Assembly (NCBI GenBank): GCA_012329085.1
Contig: JAAXQB010000034.1
Coordinates: 1-8,791 of the forward strand
DNA: 8,791 bases
From: Methanosarcinales archaeon
GTDB lineage: Archaea > Halobacteriota > Methanosarcinia > Methanosarcinales > Methanosarcinaceae
Reading direction: 5' to 3'
Position numbers and translations under genes: made by a program. Shown here piece by piece: positions 1-6,347 of the stretch; the stretch's first letter is position 1; each line of letters opens with the position of its first letter. Under the pieces are notes generated by a model. It searched no databases. It had not been told where the DNA came from and worked only from the letters and a program-made list of their open reading frames with translations.

Positions 1-3
1 TTC

Positions 4-47
4 GAAAATCAAAGATTTTCTCTAACGCACATTCGTTCCGAATGTGC
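4..47. repeat. Compound palindrome: mini-hairpin plus 9-bp hairpin
   Basis: Two perfect inverted repeats lie side by side. The first has arms GAAAATC (4-10) and GATTTTC (14-20) around an AAA loop. The second has arms GCACATTCG (27-35) and CGAATGTGC (39-47) around a TTC loop. They are joined by TCTAACGCA, a word that recurs (as TTCTAACGCA) at the same place in a similar pair at 6118-6158. The right arm of the second hairpin is also the core of the 13-bp tandem array that follows. The element sits at the window edge, so its left limit is unknown. It is read as a dispersed non-coding palindromic repeat; a transcript-end hairpin is an alternative. Confidence 0.75.
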
Positions 48-180
48 TTTCCGAATGTGCTTTCCGAATGTGCTTTCCGAATGTGCTTTCCGAATGTGCT
101 TTCCGAATGTGCTTTCCGAATGTGCTTTCCAAATTTGCTTTCCAAATTTGCTTTCCAAATTTGCTTTCCGAATGTGATAA
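38..180. repeat. 13-bp tandem repeat array, 11 units, two variants
   Basis: Eleven contiguous 13-bp units. Units 1-7 (38-128) are identical CCGAATGTGCTTT. Units 8-10 (129-167) are CCAAATTTGCTTT. Unit 11 (168-180) is CCGAATGTGATAA and merges into the transposase fragment. Because 13 is not a multiple of 3, three units encode a 13-residue period when read on the minus strand; the resulting repetitive peptide is a by-product and not a gene. There are no spacers, so this is not CRISPR. Blockwise grouping of identical variants suggests recent slippage or unequal exchange. Confidence 0.95.
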
Positions 181-306
181 TAAAAAACGAGTGATTTCAT
201 CATGACTGATTGTCTTATCTAAAAGTCTTAATATATTGGTTGCCATCGTTTGACCAAAAGAGCTAATAATATAATATGCATATAATTCTAATAAATTTTT
301 ATCCAT
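175..306 (-). pseudogene. Transposase N-terminal stub (DDE type), truncated
   Basis: Reading leftward from an ATG at 306, about 43 residues resemble the N-terminus of archaeal DDE transposases (IS4/IS701-like). Recognisable words are LLELYAYYIISSFGQT and ISHDEITRFL, the latter normally followed by a serine-rich turn and the catalytic core. Resemblance stops at 175-183, exactly where the 13-bp array begins. The frame then reads through the repeats to a stop at 22-24, giving a 94-codon ORF whose second half is only repeat. All catalytic residues are missing, so it cannot be functional. The family assignment is from memory of the sequence type and is tentative; the truncation is seen directly. 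Confidence 0.65.
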
Positions 307-581
307 AATCTGTTTAAATATATTCTAATAAACTATAAATATATTAGTGTAATTATAATGTATTCGATGTGTAACATCAGATATTTATTAAATGTAAAAA
401 TGTTCTGTTAACGATTAGTGATGGATGTAATATACATTCAAAAGGATATGATATATGCCCAGAAGAGTGAAAAGTGTAGTGTTGAAGGTAAAATGATGTT
501 GAAATGAAGGACAAATATTTATAATATGGCAAAATCAAGTTATAAATTAAGAAATTGAAATATTTACAAAACAAAAATACA
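307..581. other. Gene-free A/T-rich stretch upstream of uvrB
   Basis: I see no supported gene. There are two small perfect inverted repeats, GATGT(366-370)/ACATC(374-378) and ATGTA/TACAT near 434-446. A 19-codon ATG frame near 450-509 has no recognisable product. The right end should hold the uvrB promoter. Part of the left side may belong to the mobile element whose transposase stub starts at 306, but I could not identify a terminal inverted repeat. Confidence 0.5.
524..547 (+). promoter_or_regulatory. Candidate TATA boxes for uvrB
   Basis: Two archaeal TATA-like stretches precede uvrB: ATTTATAATA near 526-535 and TTATAAAT at 540-547. With the usual spacing of about 25 bp from box centre to start site, they would give leaders of roughly 25 or 12 nt before the ATG at 582. 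No SD site is visible before that ATG, which fits a short-leader or leaderless message. The whole region is A/T-rich, so chance matches are likely. Confidence 0.3.
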
Positions 582-2639
582 ATGTTAGATAAATTTAAAT
601 TACACTCTCCATTTGTCCCAAAAGGAGATCAGATGCATGCAATTCAAAAGCTTGTAAAAGGCATAAAAAATGGATGTCGTCGTCAAACTTTACTTGGTGC
701 AACAGGCACAGGTAAAACTTTTGTCATGGCAAAAGTAATTGAAAAGATAAATAAACCAACTCTTGTTATTGTTCATAATAAAACTCTTGCCGCTCAGATT
801 ACTCTTGAATTTAAAGAATTTTTTCCAGATAATGCCGTAGAATATTTTGTAAGTTATTATGATTATTATCAACCAGAAGCATATATTCCGCAAACTGATA
901 CTTATATTGAAAAAGACGCATCAATTAATGAGAATATAGAAAAAATGCGATTATCTGCAACAACTTCACTTTTTGAACGGAAAGATGTATTAATTGTTGC
1001 AAGTGTATCTTGTATATATGGATTAGGTTCTCCGGAAGATTATTTGAATTTGTCTTGTAATTTGAAAGTTGGAGATATAAAAGATAAAAAGGAAATTTTA
1101 AGAGACCTTATAATTATGCAATACAGTCGTAATGACCTTGATTTATCAAGAGGGCATTTTAGAGCAATAGGTGATGTTATTGAAATATTTCCTGCTTATG
1201 AAGAGAATACAATACGAATTGAACTTTTTGGAGATGAGATTGAAAAAATTTCAAAAATTCATAAATTGAAAAGAACTGTGATGGAGGATTTAAAACAAAT
1301 AACACTTTATCCTGCAAGTCATTTTGTGACTCCTGAGGAAAAAATAAACAAAGCAATAGAAGAGATTAAAATAGAACTTGAATTACGATTAATTGAACTT
1401 GAAAAAGAAAATAGAATTGTTGAAGCTCAACGGCTTAAACAGAGGGTAAATTATGATATTGAAATGATGAGTGAAATGGAATATTGTTCTGGAATAGAAA
1501 ATTATTCACGACATCTTGCAGGACGACCAAAAGGTTCGCGGGCACAAACATTGATTGATTATTTCATATCAAATATAGATTCATCTGATAATTCATTTGA
1601 CATTAAACAAAATAAAAAAAGCAATAAAAATAGCGATTTCTTAATTTTTATTGATGAATCTCATATTACAATTCCACAAATTGGTGGCATGTATGCAGGA
1701 GATAGATCTCGAAAAGAAAAGCTTGTTGAATATGGATTTAGATTACCATCTGCACTTGATAATCGTCCGCTTATGTTTCATGAATTTGAAGAAATTAGCC
1801 CACAGACAATATATTTATCAGCGACACCTGGATCTTATGAACTTGAACATTCAGAACAGATAACTGAACAAATTATTAGACCAACAGGTCTTTTAGATCC
1901 TGAAATTGAAGTAAAACCTATAAAAATGCAGATTGACGACATTATGAATGAAATTCAATTAGTGATTGAACGAAATGAACGAGTTCTTGTGACTACACTA
2001 ACTAAAAAGATGGCAGAAGATTTGACTGAATTTTTATCAGAAAGTGGAATTAATGTGCGATACCTTCATTCTGATATTGTCACGCTTGAAAGAACTGAAA
2101 TACTACGCGATTTAAGACTTGGTAAATTTGATGTGTTGATTGGAATCAATCTTTTAAGAGAGGGATTGGATTTACCAGAAGTATCTCTTGTGGCAATTTT
2201 AGATGCAGATAAAGAGGGCTTTTTGCGTTCTGAACGGTCTTTAATTCAAACTATTGGAAGGGCTGCACGAAATGTTAATGGCAAGGTTATAATGTATGCA
2301 GATAGAATCACAAATTCAATGGAGCGGGCAATTGATGAAACAAATAGAAGGCGGCGAATACAAGGGAGATACAATCTGCAACAAGGAATTGTGCCTAAAA
2401 CTATTGTAAAGCAAGTGCGAGATGTTCTTATGCCCATGGATATGGTTGTGGCGGAGTCAAAGGATTCCGATTATACTTCATCAGAATTGGCATCTGAAAC
2501 AGTAATTTCACCAGATGATGCGTATGCATTGATTATTGAGCTTGAAAAAAAGATGCATAATGCTGCAGATAATTTAGATTTTGAAATTGCGGCAAAGTTT
2601 AGGGATGAAATTAAGGAGATTAAGATTAAATTTTTATGA
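582..2639 (+). CDS. uvrB: Excinuclease ABC subunit B (UvrB)
   Basis: UvrB is the damage-verifying, weak-helicase subunit of the UvrABC nucleotide excision repair complex. It is loaded by UvrA, then recruits UvrC for incision. The 685-residue protein is complete: Walker A GATGTGKT (39-46), the beta-hairpin that inserts between DNA strands (about 91-112, [17 protein letters not shown]), [15 protein letters not shown] (181-195), DESH (358-361), SATPG (413-417), helicase motif [11 protein letters not shown] (556-564) and a C-terminal UVR motif for UvrC contact (about 646-681). The ATG at 582 is preferred over an in-frame TTG at 555 because family proteins begin at the xxKFKLxSP motif and residues from 555 are unlike the family. 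There is no SD site. An extra stretch at about residues 329-351 (ISNIDSS...KNS) separates DYF from the DESH strand, where relatives have only a few residues. The gene is followed at once by a T8 tract. Confidence 0.97.
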   Translation: MLDKFKLHSPFVPKGDQMHAIQKLVKGIKNGCRRQTLLGATGTGKTFVMAKVIEKINKPTLVIVHNKTLAAQITLEFKEFFPDNAVEYFVSYYDYYQPEAYIPQTDTYIEKDASINENIEKMRLSATTSLFERKDVLIVASVSCIYGLGSPEDYLNLSCNLKVGDIKDKKEILRDLIIMQYSRNDLDLSRGHFRAIGDVIEIFPAYEENTIRIELFGDEIEKISKIHKLKRTVMEDLKQITLYPASHFVTPEEKINKAIEEIKIELELRLIELEKENRIVEAQRLKQRVNYDIEMMSEMEYCSGIENYSRHLAGRPKGSRAQTLIDYFISNIDSSDNSFDIKQNKKSNKNSDFLIFIDESHITIPQIGGMYAGDRSRKEKLVEYGFRLPSALDNRPLMFHEFEEISPQTIYLSATPGSYELEHSEQITEQIIRPTGLLDPEIEVKPIKMQIDDIMNEIQLVIERNERVLVTTLTKKMAEDLTEFLSESGINVRYLHSDIVTLERTEILRDLRLGKFDVLIGINLLREGLDLPEVSLVAILDADKEGFLRSERSLIQTIGRAARNVNGKVIMYADRITNSMERAIDETNRRRRIQGRYNLQQGIVPKTIVKQVRDVLMPMDMVVAESKDSDYTSSELASETVISPDDAYALIIELEKKMHNAADNLDFEIAAKFRDEIKEIKIKFL

Positions 2640-2647
2640 TTTTTTTT
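2640..2647 (+). terminator. Oligo-T terminator of uvrB
   Basis: Eight consecutive T residues begin directly after the uvrB TGA stop. Archaeal RNA polymerase terminates efficiently at oligo-T runs in the non-template strand without needing a hairpin, so this is a plausible 3' end. The next gene has its own SD site and an upstream gap of more than 120 bp. Confidence 0.55.
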
Positions 2648-2724
2648 AATGTATAAAAATTTTAAAAATTTAAATCTATACACAAGCATTAAATAAAAGA
2701 AAAGCTTAGATATAGATGAAAATA

Positions 2725-2738
2725 TCAATTGCAATTGA
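2725..2738. promoter_or_regulatory. Perfect 14-bp palindrome upstream of rps17e
   Basis: TCAATTGCAATTGA is a perfect dyad centred about 42 bp before the rps17e ATG, in a region where the promoter should be. A dimeric helix-turn-helix regulator could bind such a site. The half-site word AATTG recurs immediately downstream (2736-2742). Function is inference, and A/T-rich palindromes of this length can arise by chance. Confidence 0.35.
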
Positions 2739-2773
2739 ATTGAATTTTATTATATTACGGAGTTGAAACCAAA

Positions 2774-2971
2774 ATGGGAAATATTAGACAAAAAAGTATA
2801 AAAAATATAGCATTTAGATTATTAGGTGCACACGGCGATAAATTTACAAAAGATTTTGATGATAATAAGCATCTTGTGACTAAATACACTACAATAGAAA
2901 GTAAAGTTATCCGTAACAGAGTTGCAGGATATGTCACAAGAAAGAAAACACATGTCTATGATTTTGCATAA
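2774..2971 (+). CDS. rps17e: 30S ribosomal protein S17e
   Basis: Small basic protein of the archaeal/eukaryotic-type small ribosomal subunit, with no bacterial counterpart. The 65 residues match the family over their whole length: the MGNIRQ start, the [20 protein letters not shown] block and the [12 protein letters not shown] signature near the C-terminus, which is the conserved RNA-binding end. The ATG at 2774 has an SD site (GGAG, 2759-2762) 11 nt upstream. It lies 134 bp after uvrB and 117 bp before dapA on the same strand. Pairing of S17e with lysine/aspartate-family genes is, as I recall, common in methanogens, so the genes may be cotranscribed in part, although palindromes in the gap to dapA suggest separate signals. 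It is intact and of normal length. Confidence 0.95.
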   Translation: MGNIRQKSIKNIAFRLLGAHGDKFTKDFDDNKHLVTKYTTIESKVIRNRVAGYVTRKKTHVYDFA

Positions 2972-2997
2972 ACACATTTTCTAAAAGAGTATGTGTT
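2971..2997 (+). terminator. Hairpin overlapping the rps17e stop
   Basis: Arms AACACAT (2971-2977) and ATGTGTT (2991-2997) form a perfect 7-bp stem with a 13-nt loop. The left arm begins with the last base of the TAA stop codon. No long T-run follows, so it may be an mRNA-stabilising or processing hairpin, or the first part of the compound palindromic element that continues to 3068. Confidence 0.4.
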
Positions 2998-3021
2998 ACG
3001 AGAAAAAAGGAAATTTCACTC

Positions 3022-3068
3022 ATTACATATCTTTATAAGTTATGTAATATAAAAAAATCTTTGATTTT
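3022..3068. repeat. Compound palindrome before dapA
   Basis: A perfect 8-bp inverted repeat (ATTACATA 3022-3029, TATGTAAT 3041-3048) is followed by a mini-hairpin with arms AAAATC (3054-3059) and GATTTT (3063-3068) and loop TTT. The mini-hairpin core is the reverse complement of that at 4-20. The loop and right arm of the first palindrome contain TTTATAAGTTATGTA, a one-mismatch version of the AAGTTATATA block found at 5325, 6179 and 6495. The A/T-rich stretch at 3041-3056 could also serve as the dapA TATA region: a start site 25 bp downstream would leave a very short leader before the ATG at 3089, consistent with the lack of an SD site there. Confidence 0.55.
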
Positions 3069-3088
3069 AGTAAAGCAATATTTAAATT

Positions 3089-3961
3089 ATGTTTAAAGGT
3101 GTATATCCAGCCCTTATCACCCCTTTTACAAAAAACAATTTAATAGATAAAGAAAGATTTAAAAATCTTATTAATTTTGTTGAAAAAGGAAAAGTAAAAG
3201 GTGTAGTAACATGTGGAACAACAGGCGAATCGCCAACACTCTCTACAGCAGAGCATAAAGAATTAATCGATATTACTGTAGAGTATGCAAAACAAAAAGC
3301 AATTGTAGGCACTGGTTCAAACAACACAATAGAAGCAATAGAACTTACTAAATATGGAGAAGATGCAGGTGCAGATGCTGCACTTTTAATTTCTCCATAT
3401 TATAATAAGCCAAATAATAAGGGATTAATTAAGCATTTTAAATTAATTGCAGATTCTTCTAATATTCCACTTATTTTATATAATGTTCCATTTCGCACAG
3501 GGCAAGATTTACCACTCGAAGTTATTATAGAACTTTCAAAAGTAAATAATATTGTTGCTATTAAAGAAGCAAGCGGAAACCTTGATAAAGTCTCACAAAT
3601 AATTGAACATACGAAAGATGAAGATTTTTCGGTTCTTTCTGGTGATGATGGATTAACACTTCCTATTATGGCACTTGGCGGAACTGGAGTTATATCAGTT
3701 GCGGCAAATATTATTCCAAATGAAATGTCGCAACTCGTAGATTATATGTTAGATGGAAAAATAAACAATGCAAAAGAAATTCATTATAAAATTGCGTCAC
3801 TTATTAGATCACTTTTTATGGAAACAAATCCAATTCCTATTAAACGGGCAATGGAATTAATGAATCTTGCAGATGGGCATTTAAGACTTCCTCTTGACAC
3901 AATTAGTCAGGAAAATGAGAAAATTTTATTAAAAGCTCTTAAAAATATGGAGTGTATATAA
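3089..3961 (+). CDS. dapA: 4-hydroxy-tetrahydrodipicolinate synthase (DapA)
   Basis: A class I aldolase-type (beta/alpha)8 barrel enzyme that condenses pyruvate with aspartate semialdehyde, the committed step to diaminopimelate and lysine. In a methanogen this serves lysine synthesis. The 290-residue protein is full length: GTTGE (43-47) with the catalytic Thr, SPYYNKP with proton-relay Tyr105, YNVPFRTG with Tyr131, and the Schiff-base lysine Lys159 in VAIKEASG. The residue after YNVP is Phe135, where Gly is most usual in the family; this is a mild oddity at the mouth of the active site. The ATG at 3089 gives the typical MFKGVYPALITPF start. No SD site is visible, unlike its neighbours. Its stop TAA shares one base with the dapB ATG, so the two are translationally coupled. 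Confidence 0.96.
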   Translation: MFKGVYPALITPFTKNNLIDKERFKNLINFVEKGKVKGVVTCGTTGESPTLSTAEHKELIDITVEYAKQKAIVGTGSNNTIEAIELTKYGEDAGADAALLISPYYNKPNNKGLIKHFKLIADSSNIPLILYNVPFRTGQDLPLEVIIELSKVNNIVAIKEASGNLDKVSQIIEHTKDEDFSVLSGDDGLTLPIMALGGTGVISVAANIIPNEMSQLVDYMLDGKINNAKEIHYKIASLIRSLFMETNPIPIKRAMELMNLADGHLRLPLDTISQENEKILLKALKNMECI

Positions 3962-4752
3962 TGATTGCAGTAGGAGTAATTGGTGCATGCGGCAAGATGG
4001 GTAAGATGATTATTGAAAACATTTTAAAACATGAAGGTTTAACACTTTCTTCTGCTTTTGATAGGTCTCATATAGGGAAAGATGTCGGCGAAATTGCACA
4101 AATTGGAAAACTGGGGGTTTTAATTTCTGATATTTCTGATATTCAATCAGTTTTAAAAGAAACAAATACAAAAGTTGTAATTGATTTTACAATTGCAAAA
4201 GCTACTATTGAAAATGTACCAAAAGTTGCAGAATGTGGCGTAAATCTTGTTATTGGAACTACTGGATTTTCTGATAAAGAAAAAGTAAATTTAAATGAAG
4301 TAATTCTTAAAAATAATATTTCTGCAATTATTTCTCCAAATTATTCTGTTGGAGTAAATGTCTTTTTTAATCTTTTAAAAGAAGCATCAAAGCAATTGAG
4401 TGATAATGATATTGAAATCATAGAAATTCATCACAATCAAAAAAAGGATGCACCAAGTGGAACGGCATTAAAGGCCGCAAATATTATAAATGAAGTAATT
4501 AGTGGAAATGAGTTTGTTTATGGAAGAGAAGGTATGTCTTTGAGAGGAAAAGAGATTGGAATTCATGCAGTACGAGGAGGGGATGTTGTTGGAGATCATA
4601 CTGTGATATTTATGGGTAATGGGGAGCGGATAGAAATTAAACATCAGGCTCATACAAGAGCAACATTTGCAAGTGGTGCAGTGAAGGCGGCTTATTTGAT
4701 ATGTGACAAGAAGCCGAGACTGTATTCGATGGAGGAGCTCTTTTCTAATTAA
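3961..4752 (+). CDS. dapB: 4-hydroxy-tetrahydrodipicolinate reductase (DapB)
   Basis: NAD(P)H-dependent reductase that acts on the product of DapA, the next step towards diaminopimelate/lysine. The 263-residue protein is complete: Rossmann GACGKMG (8-14), GTTGF (99-103), the signature EIHHNQKKDAPSGTA (155-169) with catalytic His157 and Lys161, then GREGMSLRG, IHAVRGGDVVGDHTV and HQAHTRATFASGAVKAA in the C-terminal substrate/tetramer domain. The ATG at 3961 is chosen over an in-frame GTG at 3952 because it starts directly at the Rossmann strand and has GGAG (3949-3952) at 8 nt, inside the end of dapA. The TAATG overlap with dapA implies one transcript. The hairpin and T8 tract after the stop probably end it. 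Confidence 0.96.
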   Translation: MIAVGVIGACGKMGKMIIENILKHEGLTLSSAFDRSHIGKDVGEIAQIGKLGVLISDISDIQSVLKETNTKVVIDFTIAKATIENVPKVAECGVNLVIGTTGFSDKEKVNLNEVILKNNISAIISPNYSVGVNVFFNLLKEASKQLSDNDIEIIEIHHNQKKDAPSGTALKAANIINEVISGNEFVYGREGMSLRGKEIGIHAVRGGDVVGDHTVIFMGNGERIEIKHQAHTRATFASGAVKAAYLICDKKPRLYSMEELFSN

Positions 4753-4761
4753 ATAGTATTA

Positions 4762-4812
4762 AACATTATACAAATTACAACTTAATGTTATAATATTCAA
4801 ATAGTTTTTTTT
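4762..4812 (+). terminator. Hairpin plus T8 after dapB
   Basis: Arms AACATTA (4762-4768) and TAATGTT (4783-4789) form a 7-bp A/T stem, followed 15 nt later by eight T residues (4805-4812). It lies just after the dapB stop. The T-run alone would suffice for archaeal termination; the weak stem may be incidental. Confidence 0.5.
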
Positions 4813-5096
4813 CATTAAGATTTGTTGATTTGATATAATTTATTTTTGATGCATAGTGATTTTATGATGGGATAGGAATTTTTATTGATTATTAAATCTA
4901 AAATATATAATAAAATATATAATTAAAAAATTATAATAATTATAGCATCAATAACAATATTGCATATAATTTATTTGATTTGTTTATTAACAAAAATTTT
5001 TTCAATCGATAAATAAAATATTATTCAATAAAACTTATAAACTAATAAGTCCTAATAATATGAACTAAAACTCAAAGAACTGAGAAATGAGATAAT

Positions 5097-5167
5097 GCTT
5101 ATTCATTCTGAACAAACAAACGCTTATTCATTCTGAACAAACAAACGCTTATTCATTCTGAATAAGC
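5097..5167. repeat. 25-bp tandem array ending in a perfect hairpin
   Basis: Two identical 25-bp units (5097-5121 and 5122-5146) each begin GCTTATTCATTCTGAA and end CAAACAAAC. A third, partial unit (5147-5167) starts the same way but ends TGAATAAGC. That creates a perfect hairpin with arms GCTTATTCA (5147-5155) and TGAATAAGC (5159-5167) and loop TTC. Stem length (9 bp) and loop (TTC) match the hairpin at 27-47, which also borders a tandem array made from one of its arms. There are no unique spacers, so this is not CRISPR. Confidence 0.9.
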
Positions 5168-5190
5168 TATTAAAATTTATCTTAGTATGT

Positions 5191-5231
5191 AATACAAAAA
5201 TCGGAGATTTTATAGATTGTATTTTTTTTTT
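5191..5231 (+). terminator. Two-tier hairpin followed by T10
   Basis: The outer arms AATACAA (5191-5197) and TTGTATT (5217-5223) enclose an inner mini-hairpin with arms AAATC and GATTT and loop GGA (5198-5210). A run of ten T residues (5222-5231) starts within the right arm. This looks like an intrinsic-type terminator on the plus strand. It is more than 430 bp after dapB, so if real it would end a read-through transcript or a separate RNA made from the 25-bp array. Confidence 0.5.
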
Positions 5232-5236
5232 AATAA

Positions 5237-5305
5237 CTCGTTTGGAAAGCTCGTTTTCGAAGAGAACGAGCGTATGAGAAAACCGAAGGTTTTCGACCAA
5301 ACGAG
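5237..5305. repeat. Nested palindrome able to form a three-way junction
   Basis: The outer arms CTCGTTTGG (5237-5245) and CCAAACGAG (5297-5305) are a perfect 9-bp match. Inside are two further perfect stems. GCTCGTT (5249-5255) pairs with AACGAGC (5265-5271). GAAAACC (5278-5284) pairs with GGTTTTC (5288-5294) around a GAA loop. The G/C-bearing stems stand out in otherwise A/T-rich DNA. The sequence could fold as RNA or extrude as a DNA cruciform. A copy of the 30-bp AAGTTATATA block follows directly. Confidence 0.8.
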
Positions 5306-5306
5306 C

Positions 5307-5335
5307 GTTAGTATATAGCTTATAAAGTTATATAA
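5307..5335. repeat. AAGTTATATA block, copy 1
   Basis: One of three similar stretches of about 30 bp: 5307-5335, 6160-6190 and 6476-6507. Each runs GTT(A/T)A.TATA, then a T/A stretch, then AAGTTATATA (exact at 5325-5334) and a final A. Each directly follows a hairpin. The core resembles an archaeal TATA box, so it may be a promoter or simply the tail of a dispersed repeat. Confidence 0.6.
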
Positions 5336-5570
5336 TGAGGGAAATTTTTATTTTCTTGGAAAATTGAAATATTTAAGATAGTTTTAAAAATATAAAAATT
5401 AGAAATATTGCATATTATAAATGAAATATTTGATAATTCAATCTTATTTGGATTTAAAATGGCAACATTCTATTTCCAAAAATGTGTTTTTAAAAGAATT
5501 GAAACAATATATTATACAAATAATTAATTATTTAAAATTAAAAACGATTTAATTTTATTAAACTTTAAAA

Positions 5571-5575
5571 AGGAG
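5571..5575 (+). promoter_or_regulatory. Strong SD site of rpl10e
   Basis: AGGAG, within AAAAAGGAGAA, lies 9 nt before the ATG at 5585. It is the clearest ribosome binding site in the window and fixes the start. Confidence 0.8.
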
Positions 5576-5584
5576 AAATAAATT

Positions 5585-6103
5585 ATGGTACGAAAACCAG
5601 CAAGTATGTACAGAAATGTAAAACAACGCTCATTTACACGAAAAAAATATATGGGCGGTGTGCCAAGAAGTCAAGTAATACACTATGATATGGGGAATAG
5701 GACTGCTACTTTCCCAATATCGTTATCGCTTCTTGCAGATGAGCGATGTCAGATTCGTCATACGGCACTTGAAGCTGCAAGAATTACTGCCAATAAATCA
5801 ATGACAGCTGCAGCAGGGCGAGAGGGATTTTATATGAAACTCCGACCATATCCGCATGAAGTATTGCGAGAGAATAAACAAGCAACAGGTGCAGGTGCAG
5901 ATCGTGTATCCAGTGGTATGAGAGGTTCATATGGAAAGAATGTATCCACTGCAGCACGAATTTCAAAAGGCCAAAAAGTTTTTACAATTTCTGTAGAAAA
6001 AAAACACTTTATAGCAGCAAAAGATGCACTTAGAAAAGCAGGACACAAACTACCAACTCCAACCCGAATTATTGTAGATAAAGGGATGGAATTTGTACAA
6101 TAG
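5585..6103 (+). CDS. rpl10e: 50S ribosomal protein L10e (uL16 family)
   Basis: Archaeal/eukaryotic-type member of the L16/L10e family, a late-assembling large-subunit protein near the peptidyl-transferase centre and the A-site tRNA. The 172 residues match the family end to end: [10 protein letters not shown] start, [30 protein letters not shown] (55-67), the highly conserved loop [12 protein letters not shown] (96-107) that reaches towards the tRNA site, and the C-terminal [12 protein letters not shown] block. The start is fixed by AGGAG 9 nt upstream. The gene stands alone, with 832 bp of gene-free DNA before and 432 bp after it, so it is probably a single-gene transcript. Hairpins after the stop (6118-6158) may mark its 3' end. 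It is intact, with no oddities. Confidence 0.97.
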   Translation: MVRKPASMYRNVKQRSFTRKKYMGGVPRSQVIHYDMGNRTATFPISLSLLADERCQIRHTALEAARITANKSMTAAAGREGFYMKLRPYPHEVLRENKQATGAGADRVSSGMRGSYGKNVSTAARISKGQKVFTISVEKKHFIAAKDALRKAGHKLPTPTRIIVDKGMEFVQ

Positions 6104-6117
6104 ATGTTACAAACGAG

Positions 6118-6158
6118 AAATTAAAAATTTTTCTAACGCATATCAGAATGATATGCGT
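6118..6158. repeat. Compound palindrome after rpl10e
   Basis: A mini-hairpin with arms AAATT (6118-6122) and AATTT (6126-6130) and loop AAA is joined by a TTCTAACGCA stretch to a perfect 9-bp hairpin, ACGCATATC (6136-6144) with GATATGCGT (6150-6158), loop AGAAT. The order and linker match the pair at 4-47. Its position just after the rpl10e stop also suits a 3'-end structure. A 30-bp AAGTTATATA block follows at once. Confidence 0.65.
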
Positions 6159-6159
6159 G

Positions 6160-6190
6160 TTTAGTATAATAACTTTATAAGTTATATATA
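6160..6190. repeat. AAGTTATATA block, copy 2, with 7-bp palindrome
   Basis: This is the second copy of the 30-bp block. Inside it ATAACTT (6169-6175) and AAGTTAT (6179-6185) form a perfect inverted repeat around TAT. AAGTTATATA is exact at 6179-6188. It follows the hairpin ending at 6158. Confidence 0.6.
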
Positions 6191-6265
6191 ACGCCCATTC
6201 TCCTTTGGAAGTACATTCTTAAAGAGAATGTGCGTTTAATGTGCTAACAAGAAATTAAAAATTTC
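6187..6265. repeat. Imperfect ACGC...GCGT hairpin plus mini-hairpin
   Basis: ACGCCCATTCTC near 6192 pairs imperfectly with AGAGAATGTGCGT near 6223-6235. Within it CATTCT and AGAATG form a tighter stem. A perfect mini-hairpin follows: GAAATT (6251-6256), loop AAA, AATTTC (6260-6265). This is the reverse order to the pairs at 4-47 and 6118-6158, as expected for the same element in the opposite orientation. Confidence 0.5.
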
Positions 6266-6347
6266 GTATCCCTTTCAAAAAGTATGGTAAAGTATATATT
6301 TATATTGCCTAAATCATTTATTTAAATATACTTTCTATTTTAAAACA

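Larger units (their letters stand above)
4753..5584. other. 832-bp intergenic region between dapB and rpl10e
   Basis: I see no protein-coding gene, tRNA or rRNA on either strand. From left to right it holds the dapB terminator (4762-4812), about 280 bp of featureless A/T-rich DNA, a 25-bp tandem array with a terminal hairpin (5097-5167), a hairpin followed by T10 (5191-5231), a nested palindrome (5237-5305), a copy of the 30-bp AAGTTATATA block (5307-5335), and about 230 bp of A/T-rich leader and promoter DNA before rpl10e. The structured part, 5097-5335, is a candidate for a small RNA or a cluster of repeat elements. Confidence 0.6.

Noticed and set aside
38..180. CRISPR array or replication iterons
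   Set aside because: The 13-bp units are contiguous without spacers, and no cas, cdc6/orc1 or replication gene is in the window.
22..203. Small repetitive proteins on the minus strand with a 13-residue period
   Set aside because: They are translations of the tandem repeat in different frames; only the first ~43 residues of the longer frame resemble a known protein.
195..212. Perfect C-box (ATGATGA) on the minus strand, suggesting a C/D-box sRNA
   Set aside because: It is explained by the transposase codons for Ser-His-Asp-Glu, and no matching D box at suitable distance was found.
555..581. UvrB start at the TTG at 555
   Set aside because: Residues from 555 to 581 do not resemble the UvrB N-terminus, while ATG 582 gives the standard start; there is no SD site for either.
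3952..3960. DapB start at GTG 3952
   Set aside because: It would overlap the SD site GGAG and add three residues before the Rossmann strand; ATG 3961 has ideal SD spacing.
5097..5167. CRISPR-like repeats of 25 bp
   Set aside because: Units are directly adjacent, with no unique spacers, and the third copy differs by forming a hairpin.
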